Below are positions 49,196 through 57,396 of a DNA stretch of 64,000 bases, piece by piece. The stretch's first letter is position 1. The number at the start of each line of letters is the position of its first letter. The position numbers and the translations under genes were made by a program. The notes under the pieces are model-generated. The model ran no database searches, was not told the origin of the DNA, and saw only the letters and a list, made by a program, of their open reading frames with translations. Source of the stretch: Porodaedalea pini (taxonomy: Eukaryota; Basidiomycota; Agaricomycetes; Hymenochaetales; Hymenochaetaceae); contig NBAY01000047.1 of NCBI GenBank assembly GCA_002794775.1, positions 124,001 through 188,000 on the forward strand, read 5' to 3'.

Positions 49196-49589
49196 GTCCA
49201 ATTTCCCACACTTGGATGCGTCGTCCACAGAAGAGGTGTGGGAACTTGATCACATGTATGTTGGTTTTGACGCGACACGCCTTCACATCTGCTGCCACTC
49301 CAATATGTCTGGTGCCGACGTCCTTACAAAACATCTGAAAAAAACCTCGATCACATCCACCGCAACCATCACACACGAAGTGGTAGCCTCGCCGGCCACC
49401 TGGTGGGATGCACTCACTGCTGCAGGCAACATGCCGTCCGACTTCTGACCTTCAACTTATTAGAATGCTCGTCTTCAAACCGAAGACCGTAAAGTCTGCC
49501 GCAGCAGTTCCTGTTATCGTCATTGCATGCATCGCCGGACCTGCTAAAATATTTTATTGTGTTGGACAAGGACTCCCATGAGCCCAGTC
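49196..49589. other. unrecognised stretch upstream of the prolyl-tRNA synthetase remnant
   Basis: A plus-strand frame at 49158-49448 (AKSNFPHLDASSTEEVWELD) has protein-like composition but no family I recognise. It may be a relic of an insertion or of the N-terminal part of the synthetase locus. Confidence 0.3.
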
Positions 49590-50365
49590 TCTTTATCTGT
49601 CCACATGCATTGTTAAAGTTCGTCCAGTTTCACTATTAGCACTTGATGCAAACACATTCCCAAAGGTTGTCACGGTCCTTGATGCATCACTCACATCATC
49701 GACTTCCCTCTTCGCCGTACATGCACTCGCCTCTGATTTTACTGTCTTCCTCCCTGGAACCAACATTGCTTCATACTGGCGTGTCTCGAAATGGGGAGAC
49801 CAAGCTTCACGAGGTAGATTTCGTGGAACTCAAGGCCGAGGCTGTGGCGCCTGCTGTGCGCACTTCTGCAATTGCTGCCCAGGAAAAGGCAATGAAAGAG
49901 GAAGGGAGAATTGACGGCACGGTGAAGATTGCTATTGGCATGAAGAAAGGGTCGACTTCCCGGGTTGGTATACGAACGTGCGTTGATTGTTCTGTAATCC
50001 CTCACTTTGTGCTGACAAATATTATAGGCGCTGATTAAGGTCGGTATGACATGTGTCTTCAGAGGGAGGTCTGAGCTTGAGGAGCCCATAGCAATCCGTC
50101 CGATTACAGAAACGGCCATGTATTCCTACTAAAGTATGGGAAATTCTCAATTTACATCGTCGCGTGTACGAGGTGCTGCTTACCGTACTCGTCATCACAG
50201 GCATCAAGTCGGACAAGGAGAAGTTTGCCGGTGGTCTTTACACGATGACCGGCCGTGGCATCCAAGCTGCGACGTCGCATTGCCTTGGCCAAGACTTCTC
50301 ACGACCAGAGATGTTCAACGTCGTGGTCTCAGACCTGGACGATCCGCAGGGTATGGGTCCGAACG
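49590..50365 (+). pseudogene. prolyl-tRNA synthetase pseudogene, 5' part
   Basis: Reads a YbaK-like editing-domain block (VVTVLDASL to FAVHALASDF), a linker block ETKLHEVDFVELKAEA, LEEPIAIRP with TETAMY of the class II core, then TGIKSDKEKFAGGLYTMT and GRGIQAATSHCLGQDFS up to VVVSDLDDPQG. The pieces are in the order of eukaryotic prolyl-tRNA synthetase, but large blocks are missing, stops interrupt (for example after TETAMYSY), and VEGFIPTT is absent inside the core. The copy is cut by the LTR retrotransposon at 50365/50366. Confidence 0.78.
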
Positions 50366-50788
50366 TGTTAGGCGGAAGCCCGGGAGACGGCTCGGACTGG
50401 GCAGGCCTCGGCTGACTGTCGTCTGGGACGTGCTATACTCGAGCGTAGACTCGGGACACGCTTACTCAGGCTAGGTCGACGCGGAGGTAAGAGGATTAAT
50501 ACAAGACTAGACTAATACAAGGGGGACGAGTCTCACCTAGGTCGACGCGGAGGTAAGAGGAAAAGCAGAACAAGGAGTTCATGCGATTCCTGAGACCTTA
50601 TATAGCGACGACCGTGAGACTATATTACCTAACATTACATAACGAGTGGGAATGGAACGAATGAAGGTCGTGTAGAGGGAGTGTGGGAAGTGATTGGAAA
50701 GATGATTAAAGATAATGAAAAGGATCAATTAACAGAAACGAAAAAGGAAAAGGGGAAATAAAGAAAAGGGGAAGTTCGAGTCCTGACA
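50366..50788 (-). repeat. 3' LTR of the chromovirus
   Basis: 423 bases, identical by eye to the copy at 56199-56621. It contains two copies of a 25-base direct repeat beginning ctaggtcgacgcgg, and a TATA motif. Confidence 0.93.
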
Positions 50789-50800
50789 TTACCCCCCCCT
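50789..50800 (-). promoter_or_regulatory. polypurine tract (plus-strand primer)
   Basis: On the minus strand an A-G8 tract stands directly before TAA and the 3' LTR. Because pol runs through it, the pol stop codon TAA is exactly the last three bases before the LTR. Confidence 0.75.
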
Positions 50801-53800
50801 CAAGGTTGGGCGTCCCGACCAACCAAGATCGCGGTCGTCTGGCTCGGTGTCGACGAAGAGCGGACGGAGTCGTGAGCGAGGGATATCGAGTTTGCGGGGA
50901 GCACCGGGGTGTTTGAGGTAGAATTCAGCAATTGCCTCCTTTGCGTTCTCGCCAAAGTCCGTCTCCGGTTGCCAGGTTGGTTCGTTGTACCCGACCCACT
51001 TGACGAGGTACTGTAGTTTACCTCGGTGCAGACGTGAGTCAATGACCTCTTCAACCTCGTATTCCTCTTCGTTGTCGACGATTTCCGGTGGTGGTGGTGG
51101 CGGTAGCTTCTGGCTCTCAAACGACGGTTCAACGGCGGGTTTCAACAGGGCTTCGTTGAAGACAGGGTGGACCTTTTTCCATCGCTTCGGGAGTTTGAGC
51201 TTGTACGCGCTCGCTCCTACCTTGTCGACGACGTCAAAGGGGCCGTACCATTTGTCTGCAAGTTTCTTTGTTGGCGAGTCCGTACTGATGTTTCGCCCGT
51301 CAAGGAAGACCTTGTCGCCAGCCTTGTATTCCACCGATGCTCCTGCCGTCCGGTCATGGTAGCGTTTCATGTCTTCTGCTGCCTTGACCAGATTGTCCCT
51401 TGCCGCGCGATGGGTCTCCTTGATGTGTTTCGCGAATTCTTCTGCCGACATGTTGGTAGAGGAAGTTCGTACGGCGTCGAAGCTCCTAGGGTGACGTCCA
51501 GTGTTCGCGTAGAAGGGTGACATCTTTGTCGCTGAGTGTTCTCGGTTGTTGTAGGCGAACTCTGCGAGAGGGAGCCAGTCTTTCCAGTCTGACTGCCGAT
51601 GGTCAACGAAGAGCCGGAGGTACTGTTCGAGCTCTTGGTTGACGCGTTCCGTCTGACCGTCCGTTTGCGGGTGATACGCCGTCGACGGGTTGCCTTCGAT
51701 GTGTAGGAGTTTGTACAGCTCCTTCATCATTGATGCGTCAAACTGCGTGCCTCGGTCATGGATGATCTTTTTTGGCAAGCCATGGAGACGGAAGACGTGG
51801 TCGCGGTACAGTTGAGCCATGCCTTCCGCTGACAATTTTGTCGTCGTCGGGATCGCGTGCATCTGTTTCGAGAACCTATCGACGAAAACGCAGATTGCGT
51901 TGCGCCCCTTGGAGTCCGGGAGTTCTCCGATGAGGTCGACCGTGACAATTTCCCAGGGACCTTCAGGGACCGCGTTTGGATGAAGTGGCCTCGACCTTGA
52001 TGCCCTCAGAGCCTTCGTTCGTTGGCAGCGGTCACATCCTCGGACGTATGCTCGGACATCGGAGAACATCGACGCCCACCAGAAGTCTCGACGTACCAGT
52101 TCGACCGTCTTCGACGATCCCGGATGTCCTGCCAGGGTCGAGTCGTGGCACTCCCTCAACACCGCTTCCTTCATCGTCGATGGCACGTACACCTTGCCTT
52201 TCATTCGCCACAACCCGTCGACTTCTACCATATTCGTCGGCCTTTCCGACTCGTCTTGTGCCCTCTGCGCTTCACCCACTCGTTCCAACACTTCATCCCG
52301 CGACGTCCTCACTATTCCACGATTCAACCACTTTTCCTTGATGAAGACGATGCCGTCGTTGTCATCCTGGCCCTTGTCGTAACCTGCCTTGCGCGATAAT
52401 AGGTCCGCCTTGCCCATCGTCTTCCCCGACTTGTGTTCGAGGTGGAAGTCAAACTCTTCGAGTTCGGTTCGCCAGCGGGCTTGACGGTAGCTCAGCTTCT
52501 GCGCTGACCTGAAGTAGGTGAGGTTAGCGTGGTCGGACCAGATTTCGATCGTGTGGCAAGCGCCGAGGAGGTATTGTCGCCATTCCTTGAGCGCCGAAAC
52601 GATCGCGAGCATCTCCTTGTCGTAGATCTCGTAGTTTCGTTCAGCGGGTAGGAGCGCTTCTGACCTATAGGCAATCACCCTCCACTTCCCTTCCTGTTTT
52701 TGCAACAACACACCGCCAAGCGCAAAGTTTGACGAGTCCGCTTCTACGCGGAAAGGACCCTCGTCGTTGGCGATGGCTAGGACTGGAGGTGAGCAGAGAC
52801 GTCGTCTCAGCTCCTCGAACGCTTCCTGCTGTTCGGTCTCCCATACCCAGTCCTTCTTGCCCGTTAACGACGTCAGCGGATGGACCACCTTACTGTAGTC
52901 CTTGATGAACCGTCGTAGCCAGTTACCCATGCCGAGGAATTGTTGTAGCTGTTTCAGGTTTCGTGGGACCGGCCAGTTCGCAATCGCCTCCGTCTTTGCT
53001 GGGTCAGCCTTGATCTCGCCATTACCGATGATGTGGCCGAGGTATTTGACGACCTTGGCGTCAAATTCGCACTTCTCCGGCTTCAGGTACAGGCCATTCT
53101 CTCGCAGGATCTGAAGGACGCGCCTCGACGTGTCTATATGTTCCTCAATGGTCTCCGAGAGGATCAATATGTCGTCGAGGTATACGATGATCAGGTTAGC
53201 GTAAATCAGTTCCTTGAAGATGTGATTGACAAAAGCCTGGAACGTTGCCGGGGCGTTGCAGAGACCAAAGAACATGACCGTCGGTTCGAAGAGGCCCATG
53301 TTTGTGCGAAACGCTGCTTTCCATTCGTCACCCTCGCGGATCCGGATATTGTAGTACCCCCAGCGAAGGTCAAGCTTAGTGATGTACTTCGCTTTCTTGA
53401 CCTTGTCGACGAGTTCGTCAATGAGAGGGAGGGGATACTTGTTCTTGATCGTACCGTCATTGAGCTTACGGTAATCCTGGATCGGGCGTAGCGATTTGTC
53501 GGCCTTCTTAATGAAGAAGAAGGGCGACGCCATGGGCGATATCGACCGTCGAATGCGACCCGACTTCAAGTTTTCATCGAGGAAGTCCTTGAGTGACTGT
53601 TGTTCTGTTGGCGTGAGCGGGTAGATTTTACAGTCACTTGGTTTGAAGTCGGGCTTCAAGTCGATGACGTGGTCCCACGGTCGGTGTTCCGGTAGCTTTT
53701 CGAAGCCTTTTTCGCTAAAGACGTCGGCATAGTCGTTGAGGTATGCGGGCCAGGACTCCTTGTCCATTCGCACCTCTCTCACCCTCCTCGTCTCCTCTGC

Positions 53801-54379
53801 TGCTCTCCACACCCTCCGCATACCTTCCTCGTCGTCCTTCTCTACCACGCATTCACCTGGACAGCGAGTAAAGTCAAGTGTCCCCGTCTTCCAGTTGACC
53901 TCTGGATTGTGTCGTCGAAGCCAGTCGTACCCCAGGAAGATGTTAGAAGACGCCAATGAGGTTACTGCCAGGACGATCTGTTCCTTATGATGACCGATCG
54001 TGAGTTCAACGTCAACGTATTCCTCGATCAACCCAGCTTCGTTGTGCGTGCCGTCGGCATTGAGCACCGCAAGGGGTCGGATATACCGCTTCGTCTCTAG
54101 CCCATACCGTTCGACGAACCTCACGTCGATGCACGATCCTGTACATCCCGAGTCCACGAGTGCGTGAGCGTCTACCTCCCTCACTTCACCTTTCACACTG
54201 TGTCCGACGTTCAGGAGAAGGTCCAGCTGGCGTCCGCCAGTTCCTCTCATGAACAACTGCTCGTACCCTTCACTTCTTTTTACACCGGTGGGGACTTCAT
54301 ACTCCGGAAAACCATCGACGTCGTTCGCATCTACGTGTTGTACAGACGGTTGGTTATATTTTAACGAGTCCGGATTCAA
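50789..54379 (-). CDS. pol: chromovirus pol: protease-RT-RNase H-integrase-chromodomain
   Basis: About 1196 residues counted from the first residue shown here (no own ATG is needed; expressed by -1 frameshift from gag). Protease shows ALVDSGCTGSC (residues about 73-83). Reverse transcriptase shows PIQDYRKLNDGTIKNKYPLP and VYLDDILIL. RNase H shows EADSSNFALGGVLLQ and NYEIYDKEMLAIV. Integrase shows the His/Cys zinc site (HDSTLAGHPG to CDRCQRTKA) and DDE residues in TVDLIG, HDRGTQFD and QTDGQTERVNQELE, then a GPY/F-like WYGPFDVVDKVG. The C-terminal chromodomain is EEVIDSRLHRGKLQYLVKWVG with YNEPTWQPETDF, which in this family guides integration to chromatin marks. No stop or frameshift is seen. 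Confidence 0.95.
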   Translation of the reverse strand: MNPDSLKYNQPSVQHVDANDVDGFPEYEVPTGVKRSEGYEQLFMRGTGGRQLDLLLNVGHSVKGEVREVDAHALVDSGCTGSCIDVRFVERYGLETKRYIRPLAVLNADGTHNEAGLIEEYVDVELTIGHHKEQIVLAVTSLASSNIFLGYDWLRRHNPEVNWKTGTLDFTRCPGECVVEKDDEEGMRRVWRAAEETRRVREVRMDKESWPAYLNDYADVFSEKGFEKLPEHRPWDHVIDLKPDFKPSDCKIYPLTPTEQQSLKDFLDENLKSGRIRRSISPMASPFFFIKKADKSLRPIQDYRKLNDGTIKNKYPLPLIDELVDKVKKAKYITKLDLRWGYYNIRIREGDEWKAAFRTNMGLFEPTVMFFGLCNAPATFQAFVNHIFKELIYANLIIVYLDDILILSETIEEHIDTSRRVLQILRENGLYLKPEKCEFDAKVVKYLGHIIGNGEIKADPAKTEAIANWPVPRNLKQLQQFLGMGNWLRRFIKDYSKVVHPLTSLTGKKDWVWETEQQEAFEELRRRLCSPPVLAIANDEGPFRVEADSSNFALGGVLLQKQEGKWRVIAYRSEALLPAERNYEIYDKEMLAIVSALKEWRQYLLGACHTIEIWSDHANLTYFRSAQKLSYRQARWRTELEEFDFHLEHKSGKTMGKADLLSRKAGYDKGQDDNDGIVFIKEKWLNRGIVRTSRDEVLERVGEAQRAQDESERPTNMVEVDGLWRMKGKVYVPSTMKEAVLRECHDSTLAGHPGSSKTVELVRRDFWWASMFSDVRAYVRGCDRCQRTKALRASRSRPLHPNAVPEGPWEIVTVDLIGELPDSKGRNAICVFVDRFSKQMHAIPTTTKLSAEGMAQLYRDHVFRLHGLPKKIIHDRGTQFDASMMKELYKLLHIEGNPSTAYHPQTDGQTERVNQELEQYLRLFVDHRQSDWKDWLPLAEFAYNNREHSATKMSPFYANTGRHPRSFDAVRTSSTNMSAEEFAKHIKETHRAARDNLVKAAEDMKRYHDRTAGASVEYKAGDKVFLDGRNISTDSPTKKLADKWYGPFDVVDKVGASAYKLKLPKRWKKVHPVFNEALLKPAVEPSFESQKLPPPPPPEIVDNEEEYEVEEVIDSRLHRGKLQYLVKWVGYNEPTWQPETDFGENAKEAIAEFYLKHPGAPRKLDIPRSRLRPLFVDTEPDDRDLGWSGRPTLRGG

Positions 54380-54396
54380 AGTCCCTTGTTCTTCCC

Positions 54397-54425
54397 GGTC
54401 AGTCGCCCCGATGGCTACGCCTGAC
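54397..54425 (-). promoter_or_regulatory. stem-loop downstream of the frameshift site
   Basis: On the minus strand GGTCAG (54425-54420) pairs perfectly with CTGACC (54402-54397) around an 18-base loop. The stem begins 6 bases after the slippery heptamer, the usual spacing for a -1 frameshift stimulator. Confidence 0.55.
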
Positions 54426-55494
54426 CACTCGCAAAACCCTGCGAGTCAACGACCTCTTCGTCATTCTCTCCTTCCTCGACATAGTCCTCCACCGTCGACC
54501 TCCGAGTGTCTACGACTTCCTCGAAGGCTGACTCTTTCATCGCTCCGAGCTCGTCTGCGAGGATGCGGCGTTCGCCAGGGGCCATCAGTTCCAGCATACG
54601 CTGGATAATCGGTTTCCCCTGCGGGCACCTGTCCTTGAAGTGGCCTTCTTGACCACAGATCCAGCAAGCTCTTCTGCGACGTGCCTCGTTCATAGAGACG
54701 TCCATCGGTTGTCCGATACCTCCGAACGTGACACCGGTAGCGTCGCGTTTGTCGACGTGCGGGGTTGCAACTTGGCGCCGAGCGGGGGGTGCCGGTTGTT
54801 GTTGGCGAGGTTGCGGTATGAACGGGCGGCCTCGTTGAATCGCGCGGATCTGCTGTTCTCCGCGATCGATCTCGATAGCTTTGTTCTTCCACGCCTCATA
54901 CGTTGTCGGTACGGGCGTCGACCTCAGCACGCCGCGGACTACCTCGATGTTCATTGCTCGCTTGAGGCGGTCGCAGATAACGCTGTCGTCTTTCAGTTCC
55001 GCCCGCTTGATGATGACGTCAAGTTGTTGGAAGAACTTATCCGCGGTGAGGTCCTTCTGAACCTTCTCCCGGAAATCCTTCAGCGCAGCTTCCTTTCGGT
55101 TCGGATCGTCGAACGAGGCGTCGAGTCGTTCCTGGAATCTTTCCCAGCTGTCCGTGAAGGTAACGATTCCCGCCGTTGTCGACTCCTCGACGTAGTTCTG
55201 CGCCCACGTTGCCGCATTACCACCCTTCAGGTAGGAGAGAGCTACGTAGATCTTACTCTCCGACGTAGGGTATCGGTTTGGGTTCGCGGACACGAAAAGA
55301 AGGACTTCGCGTCTGAAGTCAAGGTAATCGTCGCCACCAGTGAATTCACGTGGTCGGGCGACGTCTATGTTGGGGGTCGGGGGGTTAGCGGCCGCGACCG
55401 GTGCTGGGGCGTTGTTCGCCTGATGGGCGAAGGCATTCGCAACGATGGCCGCGATCTGCGCCATTTGCTGTTGGCTGAAACCTTCTGCTGACAT
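54415..55494 (-). CDS. gag: chromovirus gag
   Basis: 359 residues from ATG 55494. The centre matches the retrotransposon gag capsid region (FTGGDDYLDFRREVLLF, then YVALSYLKGGNAATWAQNY and FRERVQ-like helices). The C-terminus has a CCHC zinc knuckle CWICGQEGHFKDRC, followed by an acidic tail. The stop is TAG at 54415-54417. The frame stays open for a further 118 codons upstream of the ATG with proline-rich, protein-like content but no ATG. Confidence 0.92.
   Translation of the reverse strand: MSAEGFSQQQMAQIAAIVANAFAHQANNAPAPVAAANPPTPNIDVARPREFTGGDDYLDFRREVLLFVSANPNRYPTSESKIYVALSYLKGGNAATWAQNYVEESTTAGIVTFTDSWERFQERLDASFDDPNRKEAALKDFREKVQKDLTADKFFQQLDVIIKRAELKDDSVICDRLKRAMNIEVVRGVLRSTPVPTTYEAWKNKAIEIDRGEQQIRAIQRGRPFIPQPRQQQPAPPARRQVATPHVDKRDATGVTFGGIGQPMDVSMNEARRRRACWICGQEGHFKDRCPQGKPIIQRMLELMAPGERRILADELGAMKESAFEEVVDTRRSTVEDYVEEGENDEEVVDSQGFASGQA
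54432..54438 (-). promoter_or_regulatory. -1 ribosomal frameshift heptamer GGGTTTT (gag-pol)
   Basis: In the gag frame the codons read CAG GGT TTT, giving the X_XXY_YYZ heptamer G_GGT_TTT 15 bases before the gag stop. Slipping back one base gives GGG TTT TGC GAG, exactly the pol frame, which is then open through the whole of pol. Confidence 0.7.
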
Positions 55495-56186
55495 CGCGGG
55501 TTCAGGTGTTGAAGGTTCTGGGGGAGTCGGCGGTGAGGGATCTCTGTTGGTCTCGCGGTAAGGACCCGGAGTCGGTGGTAGGTTAACCGTAGATGTTGAC
55601 GGTGCGGGTGACGATGGGGTAGCTGGAGGCCACCTTGCTCTCCTTCCTCGTTCGTCTGACGAATACCAGCCGTGCCGGATTTCACTCCACCAGATGTCGT
55701 GAGTGACGCCGCTGTTATTGGTCGCGACGTAGCCTGGTCGATCTGGATCCCAACGGGCTGAGGCAGGAAGGGCCCGTCGCTGTTCGTCGGTGAGATCTAT
55801 CTTGACGTTGGCGGTGGGACAGGGATCGGTTGCGTGTTCGATCCGGGGTTACGCCAGCGTTGAGCGGGTTCGTCAGCGAAGTTGATGACGAGGCGGTAGG
55901 ATCCGAGTGAGATTACAAACGAGATTGTCGTCGAAGTTTGGACTCGTCTGGTTACCCACGTCCACGTTAGGTGCGTGCTCCACCAGAGGCTAATTCGTAG
56001 AGCCAGGGTCGGGAGATGTCGGTTGATGTGTTTACGTAATACACGAACGTCCGAAAACGTCCGGGCAGGGTTGAGGGTTGTCGTTCAGGGGGTTTACACG
56101 TCAAATCCGTCGAGGGGAGCGCTCCTCTAGACTGAGTGAAGGCGAGTCGACAGCGACGACGTACGCTGGGGATGAGCCTGGGTGGG
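55495..56186 (-). other. chromovirus leader without any ATG
   Basis: Untranslated leader between the primer site and gag. Together with the transcribed part of the LTR (to 56404) it spans 910 bases in which the minus strand contains no ATG, so scanning ribosomes would meet the gag ATG first. Confidence 0.7.
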
Positions 56187-56197
56187 GTTCTGCTTTT
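56187..56197 (-). promoter_or_regulatory. self-primer binding site (Tf1-like)
   Basis: One base inside the 5' LTR the minus strand reads AAAAGCAGAAC. It does not begin with TGG and so does not look like a usual tRNA-primed site. It is the exact 11-base complement of GTTCTGCTTTT at 56404-56394, the predicted 5' end of the element RNA. Confidence 0.65.
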
Positions 56198-56198
56198 A

Positions 56199-56621
56199 TG
56201 TTAGGCGGAAGCCCGGGAGACGGCTCGGACTGGGCAGGCCTCGGCTGACTGTCGTCTGGGACGTGCTATACTCGAGCGTAGACTCGGGACACGCTTACTC
56301 AGGCTAGGTCGACGCGGAGGTAAGAGGATTAATACAAGACTAGACTAATACAAGGGGGACGAGTCTCACCTAGGTCGACGCGGAGGTAAGAGGAAAAGCA
56401 GAACAAGGAGTTCATGCGATTCCTGAGACCTTATATAGCGACGACCGTGAGACTATATTACCTAACATTACATAACGAGTGGGAATGGAACGAATGAAGG
56501 TCGTGTAGAGGGAGTGTGGGAAGTGATTGGAAAGATGATTAAAGATAATGAAAAGGATCAATTAACAGAAACGAAAAAGGAAAAGGGGAAATAAAGAAAA
56601 GGGGAAGTTCGAGTCCTGACA
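56199..56621 (-). repeat. 5' LTR of the chromovirus
   Basis: 423 bases, read as identical to the 3' LTR. It holds the TATA box, predicted start site, primer sequence and an internal 25-base direct repeat at 56304-56328 and 56370-56394. Confidence 0.93.
56430..56437 (-). promoter_or_regulatory. LTR TATA box
   Basis: The minus strand reads TATATAAG. The sequence GTTCTGCTTTT starts 33 bases after the first T, where transcription is expected to begin. Confidence 0.65.
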
Positions 56622-56626
56622 GAACG

Positions 56627-57165
56627 GTGGCAATCAATTCTGTGGCAGAACACGTGGAGCCTTAGCACACGCATGGTCGGAATCATGGTCATGATTCGTG
56701 GCGACAACCAGGGTCTTGTTCTCCCATCACGCGTCGCTCGTTGTCCCCTGCGGTATTACCATGCGCACTAATAAGCAGGAGTTATACGACCGCTGTGAGG
56801 AGTTCGCGAAGACGCTCAGGAAAGCCAGTATCTGCACGAAAGCGGACGTACGGGACGGCTACACTCCTGGCTACAAGTTCAACGACTGGAAACAGAAGGC
56901 GCGAAAATTCAATTATTCCTTATTTCTCGGTTTTCCTGTGGTCTTACAGATGGCTTTTTGTCCAGGTGTTCCACTTTGCCTTGAACTCAGTCCGGTTGAT
57001 ATCCAGAAGAAGCAAACACTTTCTGTGTGACGTGATATGGGCTTGAAGGAGACTGCCATACCTGTACTTCTCAAGACTATCCAACAGGAGATGTTCGAGC
57101 ACGCGAAGGCAAGGTACATGTCTTGCCTGCGCGTCGTGCCAATGGGACGATCTCGTGCTGACATT
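56627..57165 (+). pseudogene. prolyl-tRNA synthetase pseudogene, 3' part
   Basis: Continues the interrupted copy: [17 protein letters not shown] and [13 protein letters not shown], then in another frame SLVVPCGIT to DVRDGYTPGYKFNDWK, a relic intron, GVPLCLELSPVDIQKKQT, and LLKTIQQEMFEHAKARYMSC. These are successive blocks of the catalytic core and anticodon-binding domain. Frame changes and a stop after QTLSV show decay independent of the retrotransposon. Confidence 0.78.
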
Positions 57166-57396
57166 GCTTCATACTTGCGTGCTCTCAAAACCGGCGAGAC
57201 CAAGCTTCACAAGGTAGATTTTGTGGAACTCAAGACCGATGCTGCGGCGCGCCTTACATCATCGCATGTACAAAAGGAGGTGCTTGCCGTACCCGTCATC
57301 CTGGGCATCAAGTCTGAGAAGAAGTTCGCCGGTGGTCTGCACATGATGACCGTGAAAGGCTTCATTCCGACGACCGGCCGTGACATACTTTTAGTT
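57166..57396 (+). pseudogene. second, truncated prolyl-tRNA synthetase fragment
   Basis: Directly after the first copy the sequence returns to an earlier part of the gene: ASYLRALKTGETKLHKVDF, VELKTDAAA, KEVLAVPVILGIKSE, KKFAGGLHMMTVKGFIPTTGRD, then stop. It is paralogous to 49770-50310 and retains the VKGFIPTT block that the first copy lacks, so it is an independent partial duplicate. Confidence 0.72.

Larger units (their letters stand above)
50366..56621 (-). mobile_element. Ty3/Gypsy chromovirus, full length, very young
   Basis: A 6256-base LTR retrotransposon on the minus strand. It has two 423-base LTRs (TG...CA) that I read as identical and a 5-base target duplication gaacg (50361-50365 and 56622-56626). 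In element order it carries LTR, a self-complementary primer site, a 0.7-kb leader, gag, a -1 frameshift site, pol (protease, RT, RNase H, integrase, chromodomain), a polypurine tract and LTR. Both ORFs are open and all catalytic motifs are present, so this copy could be active. It sits inside a prolyl-tRNA synthetase pseudogene, in opposite orientation. Confidence 0.95.

Noticed and set aside
49158..49448. Frame that might be the N-terminus of the prolyl-tRNA synthetase
   Set aside because: I could not match it to any block of that enzyme; the resemblance begins only near 49590.
55851..56084. Second gag-like frame in the chromovirus leader
   Set aside because: It is open but in a different frame from gag, ends at a stop near 55851 in the gag frame, and has no ATG; I report only the ATG-free leader.
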